DNA of 64,000 bases from JAYVJH01 sp043777595 (lineage in GTDB: Bacteria > Bacteroidota > Bacteroidia > Cytophagales > Spirosomataceae), in contig JAYWHT010000094.1 of assembly GCA_043777595.1 (NCBI GenBank), positions 1 through 64,000 on the forward strand, given 5' to 3'. A program made the translations under genes and the position numbers. Each line of letters starts with the position of its first letter. Positions within the stretch are counted from its first letter, which is position 1. A model generated the notes under the pieces. The model did no database searches and was not told the origin of the DNA. It saw only the letters and a program-made list of their open reading frames with translations. Of the stretch, positions 51,863 to 60,849 are shown piece after piece.

Positions 51863-53700
51863 TGATTCAAAACTTTAAAAGATGCGTATTTTTTTAATTC
51901 CAGTATAAAATCTTTTTCTGATAAATTAGAGTAATCTGTTTCTAAATATGACTCGGCACACCATTCCATGTCTGCGGTTACAACTTTATTTACACTAAAC
52001 CCCGGCTCTTCTCTTCTATTTTCATCATTGTAATACCTAACCCATTTTTCTTTGATTGTTTCCCATTTTCGATAAACATCAACTCTGCCTATGTGTTTTC
52101 TTTTTTCAAATCCATCATCTTTATAATAGCCAAAGTATGTTTTTTTGGTTGGGCTATGTTTCCTATGAGCTGTAAATATCATTACACATGAAACTACTCC
52201 TACTTTTGAATTAACAAATAATTCATCGGGCATTGACAAAACAGCCTCTAAGGTATGTTTGGACAGCAGTTGTTTTTTAAATAACAACATTTTGCCACTT
52301 GTTGCTAATGCACAGCTCATTGGCACTATGGCAATACAAGTGCCACCATCGACAAGGCACTCTAAGTTGTTAAGAATAAACTCAAACTCCTCTGTATCAT
52401 TTTTTTTGTCGCCTTTATAAGGCGGGTTCAAGAACCCTACGGTTGGTTTTCGGGCTTTTACTTCGTTGATGATGGCTTCGTCAAAACAACTACCATTGAT
52501 GATATTGGTTTTGCCGTCTTGATGGATATACATATTGGAAACCGCCAACGCAAAAATATGCGACTGGTACTCAACGCCAATCAGTTGTTTTGATTTAATT
52601 TCGGCAATTTTCGTAGCCTCGCCTGCCGCATCGTCTATCATGAGTTTCATGGCCGCAATCAAAAAACCACCCGTACCTGTGCAGTTATCAAACGCAATAG
52701 AGTTTTTGTTTACTTGTGCCAATTCTGCAAAAAGCTCGGTGATATGTGGCGGTGTTAGCACAATTCCCAGGCCTTTGTCGCTGTTGGCATACCTCAAAAA
52801 TTCAATATAGAGTTGCCCCAAAACATCAAAATATTCATGTGTTTTGATAAACGAATTAACGTTTTCGTCTATTTCGTCAATCAATTTTTTAAGTACTTTG
52901 TCTTTGGTCGAGAGCGAGGTATCTGTTCTGATAAAGCCAAATTGACTGTTTAAGTTATCAAGTTTTGAGCCTGTAATATTCGACTCTTCTAATTTTTCTG
53001 ATACTATTTTTGTCAAGAAATCGGCAAGACTTTTGGCCGTTGTTTTTTTAGAATAAGAGGTCTTAAAAATACCATCTTCGAGCGCAATCAGAATGGCACT
53101 GATGAGCAAAGCCCGTTGATTTTCAGGAATTTTATAGGTATGTAGTTGGTCGTTGAGTTGTTTGGTAAACTCCAAAAGCGTGTTGTAATCTTGTCTAAAT
53201 TTTTCGGGGCTTTTTAAGTAGCCGTCCAAATATTCTTGTGCTGAGAGCAGCTTGTCGCCAAATATAGCCGTTGGTTTTCTTTCGCTTTTTAAGTGTAAAA
53301 AATGAGATACTTTTAGTTCTTGTGTTGTTTGGCCACTGACGGCAATGGCCAGCACATCAAACTCTTTGGACAAGTACGAGGCATAGAGCAATACACCATC
53401 AACTGCGTAGTCGGCGTATTTGTCTCTGTTCTGGCTTTCGTGTTTGGTAGTTTCGGCTTTGCACTCAACGACAATTAGCAAATTGGCGTTTTTATTGTAG
53501 GTTATCAGAAACTCAGGCCGTCCCTGTCCCATTCCTTTTTTAGAGGCCGTTTTAAGTAGTTTATCAATTTTAGAAATATCCGACGATTGCTCTTCGATAT
53601 GAATAATATCACCTGATTTTTCAAAATGTGAATAAACAATTCTTTCTGTTTTTTTTTCGTTTGCCATTGTTTCAATTTTATTTTTTGCGAGCCTTTCCAC
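51859..53700 (-). CDS. Combined nuclease/N6-adenine methylase of a BcgI-like system
   Basis: A 613-residue protein. Residues about 20-130 look like a PD-(D/E)XK nuclease: GRPEFLITYNKNANLLIVVE and ECKA, with Glu 79 and Lys 81 as the ExK pair. Residues about 170-580 are an N6-adenine methylase of the HsdM type: SAM motif I AFDNCTGTGGFLIAAM, and the catalytic motif FLNPPYKGDK (NPPY). This order and length match the A subunit of BcgI (type IIB), which cuts both sides of its site. A start at 53667 is also possible. It lies upstream of the S subunit and argS. Confidence 0.88.
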   Translation of the reverse strand: MERLAKNKIETMANEKKTERIVYSHFEKSGDIIHIEEQSSDISKIDKLLKTASKKGMGQGRPEFLITYNKNANLLIVVECKAETTKHESQNRDKYADYAVDGVLLYASYLSKEFDVLAIAVSGQTTQELKVSHFLHLKSERKPTAIFGDKLLSAQEYLDGYLKSPEKFRQDYNTLLEFTKQLNDQLHTYKIPENQRALLISAILIALEDGIFKTSYSKKTTAKSLADFLTKIVSEKLEESNITGSKLDNLNSQFGFIRTDTSLSTKDKVLKKLIDEIDENVNSFIKTHEYFDVLGQLYIEFLRYANSDKGLGIVLTPPHITELFAELAQVNKNSIAFDNCTGTGGFLIAAMKLMIDDAAGEATKIAEIKSKQLIGVEYQSHIFALAVSNMYIHQDGKTNIINGSCFDEAIINEVKARKPTVGFLNPPYKGDKKNDTEEFEFILNNLECLVDGGTCIAIVPMSCALATSGKMLLFKKQLLSKHTLEAVLSMPDELFVNSKVGVVSCVMIFTAHRKHSPTKKTYFGYYKDDGFEKRKHIGRVDVYRKWETIKEKWVRYYNDENRREEPGFSVNKVVTADMEWCAESYLETDYSNLSEKDFILELKKYASFKVLNQ

Positions 53701-53750
53701 AAAATTACTTCAATTTTATGAACAGATGACCAACAATAAAGCTAAATTCG

Positions 53751-53758
53751 TAATTTTG
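53751..53758 (+). promoter_or_regulatory. TAnnTTTG -7 element before the 53827 gene
   Basis: TAATTTTG matches the -7 consensus, 69 bases before the ATG at 53827; no clear -33 TTG. Confidence 0.4.
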
Positions 53759-53826
53759 AAGTATTCTACCCAGTAAAGAGTTAGCTTCAAGCAAAGTCTT
53801 GCTCAAAGATTTTAAAGGTTTTATCA

Positions 53827-55347
53827 ATGAAAATAAACAAAACACGATTTCTTTTTTTTGGATTTTGGCTAATAATCGGGCAGTTATATGCTCAGTTGCA
53901 ACAATCTGCACGGATTGAGTTTTTGACAGCAGACAGAGGCATAGAAGAAAATTTTGACGTTACGCCACTCAATAAAATGGGGCTACTCGTTACACATCGC
54001 AAAAATGAATTTTACAAAGGCGAAAGCTGGACATTTCATAGCTACGACACAACGCTTCACGAACGCTGGCGCACCGATTTTAAATTGAGCGATAAACTAA
54101 AAGCCATTCGGTCGTTCAATAATCAACAATTTTTGTACTGGCTTTTCAGCGAGCAAGACACCGAAAAGTTTACAATGTTACGGCTTGACTTACAGAGTGG
54201 TGATACCGATATTTTTATGGGAAAATTGCCGACTGAAATAGACATTCATCATTTCAAAGTCCTAAACAACATGGCTTACATCGGTGGCTACTATCGCACT
54301 CGGCCTGTGGTGATGGCGTTTTCGTTTTTTGATGGTAGCGTCAAAGTACTACCTTATCTTTATACCGAAAACACTGAAATCAGTAGCTTAGATATTGACG
54401 AAGTACACAACGAACTGACGGCAATTTTATACACAACCAAAGGCCGAAATTGCCAATTTGTGATAAAAACATATTCTTACCAAGGGCAATTAGTAAGAAC
54501 GACAACTATGCCCTCTGACAATAAAAATAGTTTGATTTCTGGAAAAATACTACCCTTTGACGATCAAAATTCACTTCTGATTGGTAATTATTCACAAGGC
54601 TGTACGCAATATTCGCAGGGTTTGTTTTTTTCGAGAATCCAGAATGGTGAACCAGAATCGTTGCAATGGATTGATTTTGGGAAATTAGAAAATTTTTTTA
54701 ATTATTTAAAACCCAAACGAAAACAACGAATGATTGACCGTATCGGTCGGCAAAAAGAAGAAGGACGAGAACCCAAATTTAGATACCGTCTATTGGTTCA
54801 TGATATTTTAGATGTTGGCGACGAACTCGTTTTTGTGGCAGAAGTCTTTTATCTTAGCGGCAAAGCAACGCTCAATGTACGAACTGCCAGCCGAGACTCA
54901 GAGGCTTATAATTATACCCACGCCATTGTGTGTGGATTTGACAAAAAAACAGGTAAATTACTGTGGGATAACTGTCTGTCAATAGACGAACTGACGGGAT
55001 TTGAACTTGTAAAAATGGTGCAGGTAACACAACAAAACGAAAAACTAATATTGGCATATCCGAAAGAAGGCAAAATTTATACCAAGGCCATCGAAAAAAA
55101 TAAGGTAGTACGGCAGACCGAAGAATTTGAAATAAAGCCTGCTGACAAAGACGAAAAGATAACCGACAACGACCAGCAGCAAATAGGGGCTTGGCACGGT
55201 GGCGATTTTGTGGTGTATGGCTATCAGAAAATAAGCAGCGAAAAAAGCAGTGTTGCAACCCGAGACGTGTTTTATATCAACAAACTAACCTATGACTTTA
55301 ATGCCGCACCGCAAGAACCAACAAAAAAAAGAAAAAATAGGCCGTGA
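53827..55347 (+). CDS. Exported protein of unknown function
   Basis: A 506-residue protein with a signal peptide (to about 22, ending LYAQ). I do not recognise a domain. Its body is rich in beta-strand patterns, with repeats of DGSVKVLPYLY-like and YNYTHAIVCGFDKKTGKLLWDN, which look like a beta-propeller (PQQ/kelch-like). It is probably periplasmic or on the surface. It is divergent from the restriction pair and followed by a remnant at 55393. Confidence 0.6.
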   Translation: MKINKTRFLFFGFWLIIGQLYAQLQQSARIEFLTADRGIEENFDVTPLNKMGLLVTHRKNEFYKGESWTFHSYDTTLHERWRTDFKLSDKLKAIRSFNNQQFLYWLFSEQDTEKFTMLRLDLQSGDTDIFMGKLPTEIDIHHFKVLNNMAYIGGYYRTRPVVMAFSFFDGSVKVLPYLYTENTEISSLDIDEVHNELTAILYTTKGRNCQFVIKTYSYQGQLVRTTTMPSDNKNSLISGKILPFDDQNSLLIGNYSQGCTQYSQGLFFSRIQNGEPESLQWIDFGKLENFFNYLKPKRKQRMIDRIGRQKEEGREPKFRYRLLVHDILDVGDELVFVAEVFYLSGKATLNVRTASRDSEAYNYTHAIVCGFDKKTGKLLWDNCLSIDELTGFELVKMVQVTQQNEKLILAYPKEGKIYTKAIEKNKVVRQTEEFEIKPADKDEKITDNDQQQIGAWHGGDFVVYGYQKISSEKSSVATRDVFYINKLTYDFNAAPQEPTKKRKNRP

Positions 55348-55392
55348 TTGGCATTGTATTTGTTAAACATTGACCCAAAACCAATACTCCAA

Positions 55393-55452
55393 ATGACTGT
55401 TACATTACAAATTGAAAATGAATATGACTGGCAGGTATTAAAACCAAAATGA
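55393..55452 (+). pseudogene. Possible remnant of a small antitoxin-like gene
   Basis: A 19-codon frame reads MTVTLQIENEYDWQVLKPK then stops. Its opening resembles small Bacteroidota proteins that continue for about 70 residues (DUF/antitoxin-like). A further short run (ACTTTCAAAAAATCGAAG) looks like the continuation in another frame. This may be a decayed gene; the evidence is weak. Confidence 0.25.
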
Positions 55453-55500
55453 AACCGACTTTCAAAAAATCGAAGGCTTGAAAGTTTTTAATCCTCTAAA

Positions 55501-57324
55501 ATGAAATTATCGAATTATCAAATTATTAAATTATTAGTTTTTTTGCCACTGTTTGTAGTTGCCCAACCCAAACGTGAGTTTAGGGCCGCATGGATTGCCA
55601 CGGTAAGCAACGTGGACTGGCCGTCTAACAAAAACCTAAGCCCCGAAGCACAGCGTGCCGAGCTTATAGCGATGCTCGACTCGCAAAAAAAACTGGGTAT
55701 GAACGCCGTAATCTTACAAGTTCGTAATGCCTGCGATGCCGTCTATCAGAGCGACATTGAGCCATGGTCTGAATGGCTCACAGGCCAGCAAGGATACAGC
55801 CCAGGCTACGACCCGCTGGCATTTGCGATTGAGGAATGTAGAAAAAGAAGCCTTGAAATCCATGCTTGGTTCAATCCATACAGAGCCGTTACCGATGCTA
55901 CGAGGTCTTCGATTGCACCCAATCATGTTTCTAAAACTCACCCCGAATGGATACGTTCTTATGGTAATTTACGAATATTAGACCCTGGTATTCCTGCCGT
56001 CAGAGATTATGTAAACAACATCGTGATGGACGTGCTGCGCCGCTACGATGTGGACGGTATTCATTTTGACGATTATTTTTATCCATATCCTCAAACAGGA
56101 ATTGAACTAAATGATAATGCAACTTTTAATAGTTTTGGACGTGGGTTTACAAACAAAGCCGACTGGCGGCGCAACAACGTGGACTTGCTGGTTGAGATGG
56201 TTTCTGAGAATATAAAAAAAACAAAACCGTGGGTTAAGTTTGGCATTTCACCCTTTGGTATTTGGCAAAACAAAGCCTCATCGCCCGATGGCTCTAATAC
56301 CAAAGGGCTTGAAAGCTACTCAGCTATTTACTCAGACTCAAAATATTGGCTTGAACAAAACTGGATTGACTATGTAGCACCACAACTTTATTGGAAGATT
56401 GGACACTCAGCAGCCGATTTTACAGCCCTTGCGCCTTGGTGGAACGCCAACGCCAACGGGCGGCACGTATATGTGGGCTATGCCGTCTATAAAACCGATA
56501 CCGACTGGCAAGACCCCAACGAGGTTACAAATCAAATAAAAATAGCCCGCTCGTTTCAGAACATCAATGGTAGTGTTTTTTTTAGTGCCAAAACCTTAAA
56601 AAACAATCCTTTGGGTGTAAATCAATCAATCAAAGTAGCATTTCAAAATCTGTCTCTGCCACCTACCATGCCATGGAAAGACGACGTTCTGCCAGCAGCA
56701 CCAATCAACCTAATGGCACAGTTGCAGCCCGACAGTAAGGTAAAGTTATCGTGGAATTATTTTAATAAATCTGACAATGAATTTGATAAAGCAAAAAAGT
56801 TTGTAGTCTATCGCTTCGACAACAACGAGCCTGTGGTTGGCAACAATAGCCGAAACATCAAAGCCGTTTTGCCTTATTTATCCGACAGCCCAGCGATGGT
56901 CTTTATTGATTTGGAAGCACAAGCTGGCGTTAATTATCAATACGTTGTAACGGCTCTCGACAGGCTTTCAAACGAAAGTAGCCCGTCGGCCACAGCAAGT
57001 ACTGCCGTTCTGACGGCAGCACAAGAAACCCCCGTAGCCACCAACAAAGCCCCCGACAAGGCCGACAATAGTTTTCAGGTTTTTCCAAATCCGTTCAATC
57101 AGCAGGTGAGTATTCGTTACAAACTTCAAAAAGGCAGTACTGTAAGTCTTTTTGTTTATGACACACAAGGCGCAAAAGTCGGCGCATTGGTCAATGACGA
57201 ACAAAAACCAGAAGGTACTCATTCGGTTGTTTTCAATGGTGAGTTTTTGAGCGATGGGGTTTATTATGCCCGACTAAATACGGGGAGTGGCATCAAGACT
57301 TTGAAGATAGTACTGGCAAGATAA
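55501..57324 (+). CDS. GHL10 (DUF187) glycoside hydrolase-like protein with T9SS tail
   Basis: A 607-residue secreted protein. A signal peptide (to about 20) is followed by a TIM-barrel GHL10 domain (about 22-350) with FRAAWIATVSNVDWPS, DAVYQSDIEPWSEWLTG, EIHAWFNPYRAV, and IHFDDYFYPYP. A fibronectin-type domain follows (about 395-500, INLMAQLQPDSKVKLSW). The C-terminal sorting domain (about 520-607, FQVFPNPFNQQVSIRYKL then GVYYARLNTGSG) is the T9SS type A tail. Family members are thought to act on cell-wall or exopolysaccharide sugars. The substrate is unknown. Confidence 0.9.
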   Translation: MKLSNYQIIKLLVFLPLFVVAQPKREFRAAWIATVSNVDWPSNKNLSPEAQRAELIAMLDSQKKLGMNAVILQVRNACDAVYQSDIEPWSEWLTGQQGYSPGYDPLAFAIEECRKRSLEIHAWFNPYRAVTDATRSSIAPNHVSKTHPEWIRSYGNLRILDPGIPAVRDYVNNIVMDVLRRYDVDGIHFDDYFYPYPQTGIELNDNATFNSFGRGFTNKADWRRNNVDLLVEMVSENIKKTKPWVKFGISPFGIWQNKASSPDGSNTKGLESYSAIYSDSKYWLEQNWIDYVAPQLYWKIGHSAADFTALAPWWNANANGRHVYVGYAVYKTDTDWQDPNEVTNQIKIARSFQNINGSVFFSAKTLKNNPLGVNQSIKVAFQNLSLPPTMPWKDDVLPAAPINLMAQLQPDSKVKLSWNYFNKSDNEFDKAKKFVVYRFDNNEPVVGNNSRNIKAVLPYLSDSPAMVFIDLEAQAGVNYQYVVTALDRLSNESSPSATASTAVLTAAQETPVATNKAPDKADNSFQVFPNPFNQQVSIRYKLQKGSTVSLFVYDTQGAKVGALVNDEQKPEGTHSVVFNGEFLSDGVYYARLNTGSGIKTLKIVLAR

Positions 57325-57337
57325 TGCTCCAAAAACA

Positions 57338-58459
57338 CTATAAATGACGAGTAGCCTGCAAAAAATCTACAATTCGTTCGCTGGCCAAGCCATCACCGTA
57401 AGGATTGTTGGCCTGCGACATTCGGTCGTAAACTGTTTTGTTTTCGTACAATTCTCTGACTGCCTGCACTATATTTTCACGGTTTGCGCCTACCAATTTT
57501 ACAGTGCCAGCATCAACGGCCTCGGGGCGTTCGGTGGTATCTCGCATTACGAGTACGGGCTTACCCAAACTCGGCGCTTCTTCTTGTACGCCACCTGAGT
57601 CGGTCAAAATCACCCAAGACTGTTTCATCGCAAACACAAAATCGGCATAGTCCATTGGAGCAGGTAGATGTACGTTTGGCAAGTCACCAAGTAGTTCATA
57701 TACAGGCTTTTGGACATTAGGATTGAGGTGAACAGGATAAACGATTTGAAGGTCGGGATAGCTTTCGGCCAGTTCTTTGAGACCACTACAAATCTGAATA
57801 AAGCCATCTCCAAAGTTTTCTCGGCGGTGGCCTGTTACGAGTAGAATTTTATTTTTTAAATTAAAAATAGCCCATGTTTTTTCATCAATTTTATCTGAAA
57901 AACCATTGACTTTATCGCTCACATACAGAAGCGCATCGATGACTGTATTGCCTGTAAGAATAATCTTTGACTTATCAATACCTTCACTCAAAAGGGTTTG
58001 TACGTTTCGGGCTGTAGGAGCAAAGTAAAAATCGGTAAGGCGATCGGTCAAAACCCGATTGGCTTCTTCTGGAAATGGTGACTGTAAATTGCCTGTTCGT
58101 AGTCCAGCCTCAACGTGGCCAATCTTGATACCCGCATAAAAGGCCGCCAATGAAGTAGCCAGACACGTAGTAGTGTCGCCATGGACAAGTACAACATCGG
58201 GCTTAAAAGTTTTGAACAATTCACGCAAGCCCGTCAAGATTTTACAGGTAATGTCGGTCAAATCTTGGCCTGCTTGCATGATGTCGAGGTCGTAGTCGGG
58301 CTTTAAGCCAAAGAGTTCGAGGACTTGGTCGAGCATCTGACGGTGCTGGCCTGTTACACAAAAACGATGCTCAATACCTTCGGCTTGGTTCAATTTTTGG
58401 ACCAAAACAGCCATTTTGATAGCCTCGGGACGAGTACCAAATACAGTTAATATTTTCAT
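57338..58459 (-). CDS. wecB: UDP-N-acetylglucosamine 2-epimerase (non-hydrolysing)
   Basis: WecB interconverts UDP-GlcNAc and UDP-ManNAc for surface polysaccharides. The 373-residue GT-B fold protein has FGTRPEAIKMAVLVQKL, the active HGDTTTCLA and GHVEAGLRT, FPEEANR, and LTDSGGVQEEAPSLGKPVL. It overlaps the upstream methyltransferase gene by 4 bases, so it ends the operon ubiE-porT-methyltransferase-wecB. It is convergent with the GHL10 gene. Confidence 0.96.
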   Translation of the reverse strand: MKILTVFGTRPEAIKMAVLVQKLNQAEGIEHRFCVTGQHRQMLDQVLELFGLKPDYDLDIMQAGQDLTDITCKILTGLRELFKTFKPDVVLVHGDTTTCLATSLAAFYAGIKIGHVEAGLRTGNLQSPFPEEANRVLTDRLTDFYFAPTARNVQTLLSEGIDKSKIILTGNTVIDALLYVSDKVNGFSDKIDEKTWAIFNLKNKILLVTGHRRENFGDGFIQICSGLKELAESYPDLQIVYPVHLNPNVQKPVYELLGDLPNVHLPAPMDYADFVFAMKQSWVILTDSGGVQEEAPSLGKPVLVMRDTTERPEAVDAGTVKLVGANRENIVQAVRELYENKTVYDRMSQANNPYGDGLASERIVDFLQATRHL

Positions 58460-59217
58460 TTCCAGGCAATATATATTTTTTCAGTTGCACCAATACCAAA
58501 ACGCTTACCGTCAATCTGCTGGGCATAGGTATCGTTTTCTACTCTAAATCCTTGCGCTCTGAGGCGGTCGGCGTAGTCGGCACCATAATACCAGCGTTGG
58601 TCGTGGCCATGGTAGAGTTTTTGTTTTTGGTCTTGGGTCAAATTGGCATCTGAAAATGTTTTTTCTTGATTGAGGTTAATTGGATCATGGAAAATGGCAT
58701 AACCACCAGGCTTGAGCGTACGATAGACCTCTCTGATAGCTTTGGCATCGTCGGGAACCATGACCAAAATACCTACGGCAATGATTACGTCAAAAACATT
58801 ATCGTCAAATTTTATGTCGTCAATAGACATCACATAGTCGGGCTGAACAGTAATGCTGCTCGTGAACGAAGTCATGTAGTCGGCAGTAACGTAGTCGATA
58901 TACGGGTTAGCTTTGATACTCGGAATGAGACAAATATCTGGCGCAAAGTGTAATACTCGCTTACGTGGGGCTTCATAAAAATTGAGTTTGTCTCGTAAAT
59001 TGAGATAAATATAGCGGTGGCGTTCGAGCGACTTGCAGTCGGGGCAGTAGGCATTTTGACGATACCTGAACGGCATAAAAGACTTGAACGTTCCGCCACA
59101 AATAGGACACTCAACGGCTTCGCCTTGCCGATAAGGCATGGCCTTGATTTGAAATCTAAGATTACGAATGGGCTGCAGGACAACGTAGCCTAATAGTTTT
59201 TTTAGGATTTGTTTCAT
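58456..59217 (-). CDS. SAM-dependent methyltransferase with zinc-ribbon N-terminus
   Basis: A 253-residue protein. The N-terminal part has two CxxC pairs (CPICGGTF and CPDC), a likely zinc ribbon, followed by SLERHRYIYLNL. The class I methyltransferase fold covers about 90-230, with VLHFAPD in place of the usual glycine-rich motif I, then FDVIIAVGILVMVPDD and LKPGGYAIFHDP. The substrate is unknown; the neighbour wecB suggests a sugar or lipid. It lies 3 bases from porT. Confidence 0.85.
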   Translation of the reverse strand: MKQILKKLLGYVVLQPIRNLRFQIKAMPYRQGEAVECPICGGTFKSFMPFRYRQNAYCPDCKSLERHRYIYLNLRDKLNFYEAPRKRVLHFAPDICLIPSIKANPYIDYVTADYMTSFTSSITVQPDYVMSIDDIKFDDNVFDVIIAVGILVMVPDDAKAIREVYRTLKPGGYAIFHDPINLNQEKTFSDANLTQDQKQKLYHGHDQRWYYGADYADRLRAQGFRVENDTYAQQIDGKRFGIGATEKIYIAWK

Positions 59218-59220
59218 AGT

Positions 59221-59934
59221 TTACTCAAACATCAGATAGAGCGTAATGCTGTGGGTGGTAAGACGGCCAATACCGAGCGAGGTGGGGTTGTCGGACGGTT
59301 TGTACATATTGACCAGTCCAGTCGAAAACCGCAGTTCGGGGGTTAGCTTGGTGTAGGGCAAAAATTGTTCAAGACCAAAGCCATAGTCGAGTGTCAGGTC
59401 GGTAGTTCGGGTTGTAAGGCGTTCGGTACCAGATAGTTGCCTACGGCGGACGTTAGTCTCAAAACCAAAAGTCAAACCTGCTATCATGTACATTCGGCTG
59501 TTCATGCGGCGTTGCGACTTGTATTTGAGTAATACCGGAATCTCTATCCAAGTCGCTTCTCTTATTTCTTGCCGACTGCTTCCCTTCAAAAACTTGTACT
59601 CCACCACTCGCTCATACAACGATATTGATGGCGTTGAGCGTAAGTCCCAATGGTCATTCAAAAATTTATTAAACACAAAGCCCATTCTAAAACCCTTCGT
59701 AACAGGTGCTGTGATGAGTACCGTACTGTCGGAAGCGGCCAAGAACTCGTTACTGTGCATAACATTGAACCTTGTGCTGGGCAGCGCAAACAAAAAACCG
59801 TAGTGTATGTCTTTGTCTTCGTAGTTTTCTTGGTATTTGGGTCTATATTTTAATTCTTGTGCCAATACAGATTGACCCAATGATAGAAAAAACAAAACCA
59901 AGAAACTTACTTTTTGCCCACGTAGATTGAGCAT
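59221..59934 (-). CDS. porT: PorT, type IX secretion outer membrane protein
   Basis: PorT is a beta-barrel protein needed for T9SS function in Bacteroidota. From the ATG at 59934 the protein has 237 residues, starting MLNLRGQKVSFLVLFFLSLG with a signal peptide ending VLAQ. The barrel begins YGFLFALPSTRFNVMHSNEF and includes GFRMGFVFNKFLNDHWDLRS. An upstream in-frame start at 59958 adds eight residues. Its 5' end overlaps the 3' end of ubiE, giving translational coupling, and the ubiE-porT pairing is conserved in the phylum. Confidence 0.9.
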   Translation of the reverse strand: MLNLRGQKVSFLVLFFLSLGQSVLAQELKYRPKYQENYEDKDIHYGFLFALPSTRFNVMHSNEFLAASDSTVLITAPVTKGFRMGFVFNKFLNDHWDLRSTPSISLYERVVEYKFLKGSSRQEIREATWIEIPVLLKYKSQRRMNSRMYMIAGLTFGFETNVRRRQLSGTERLTTRTTDLTLDYGFGLEQFLPYTKLTPELRFSTGLVNMYKPSDNPTSLGIGRLTTHSITLYLMFE

Positions 59935-60629
59935 ATTCCAAATGTGAGTGTAATACATCGTGTTTGGCGGAAACCCGCCGCTTCGTAAATATTCAAAAAA
60001 TCTTGTCCATCGGGAAACGCCTGTACTGACTCAGGTAGATAGGTGTAAGCCGAGGCATCTTTGGACACCAACCGCCCAATGGTAGGCAAGATGTAACGAA
60101 AATAAAAGTTATAAAATTGCTTGAACGGAAAACTTTTTGGCTTTGAAAACTCAACTACCACACAAGTTCCGCCTGTTTTGAGTACCCGACACATATCTGT
60201 CAGGCCAGCGAGTAGGTTTTCAAAGTTACGAACCCCAAACGAAGCCATGACGGCATCGAAGCTATTGTCGGCAAAGGCCAGTGCTTGGGAGTCGCCTGTT
60301 TGTAGAGTAATGATTTGCTCTTGACCCATTTTTTTGATTTTTTCTCGACCAACGGCCAACATTCCTTCCGAAATATCGACACCGATTATTTTTTCGGGTT
60401 TGAGCGATAGTGCCTCGATAGCAAAGTCGCCTGTGCCAGTGGCTATGTCCAAAATCGTTTTGGGAGCATCGGCTTTGAGTATTTTGACGGCCTGTTTGCG
60501 CCAATAAAAATCAATACCTGCGCTCAAAAAATGGTTCAAGAAGTCATAATTGGCAGATACATTGTCGAACATTGTGGCAATTTGTTCTCGCTTGCCTGCG
60601 GTACTTTCTTTGTATGGAACTACTGTCAT
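59907..60629 (-). CDS. ubiE: Demethylmenaquinone methyltransferase (UbiE/MenG)
   Basis: UbiE/MenG methylates demethylmenaquinone in the last step of menaquinone synthesis. The 240-residue protein has MFDNVSANYDFLNHFLSAGID, the SAM motif ILDIATGTGDFAIEA, and DNSFDAVMASFGVRNFEN. The C-terminal ALTFGICSIYVGKK-like end is usual. It is first in the operon with porT. Confidence 0.95.
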   Translation of the reverse strand: MTVVPYKESTAGKREQIATMFDNVSANYDFLNHFLSAGIDFYWRKQAVKILKADAPKTILDIATGTGDFAIEALSLKPEKIIGVDISEGMLAVGREKIKKMGQEQIITLQTGDSQALAFADNSFDAVMASFGVRNFENLLAGLTDMCRVLKTGGTCVVVEFSKPKSFPFKQFYNFYFRYILPTIGRLVSKDASAYTYLPESVQAFPDGQDFLNIYEAAGFRQTRCITLTFGICSIYVGKK

Positions 60630-60713
60630 GGTGTTGATTGGGGAATGTTTGTTTGCAGTCGGTAAGTAAAAGAATTGCGTTGTCTGATAATTCTTATGGG
60701 GGTCTATTTTTTT

Positions 60714-60787
60714 ACCACAAAAAGCACAAAAGATTGCGAAAAATATTGGTTCTCAGACCTTTTGCGTCCTATTGTATCTTTTGTGGT
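60714..60787. repeat. Inverted-repeat element between ubiE and metZ
   Basis: ACCACAAAA (60714-60722) and TTTTGTGGT (60779-60787) form 9-bp ends of a 74-base, partly self-complementary unit (GATTGCG and TTGCGTC lie inside). This resembles short intergenic repeats or MITE-like units. It may also act as a transcription end for metZ on the minus strand. Confidence 0.45.
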
Positions 60788-60849
60788 TGAGTAAATAACA
60801 GAAATTGTCGGGTAGCCAAAGAATTACACATTCAAAAAACCCCAAAAAC

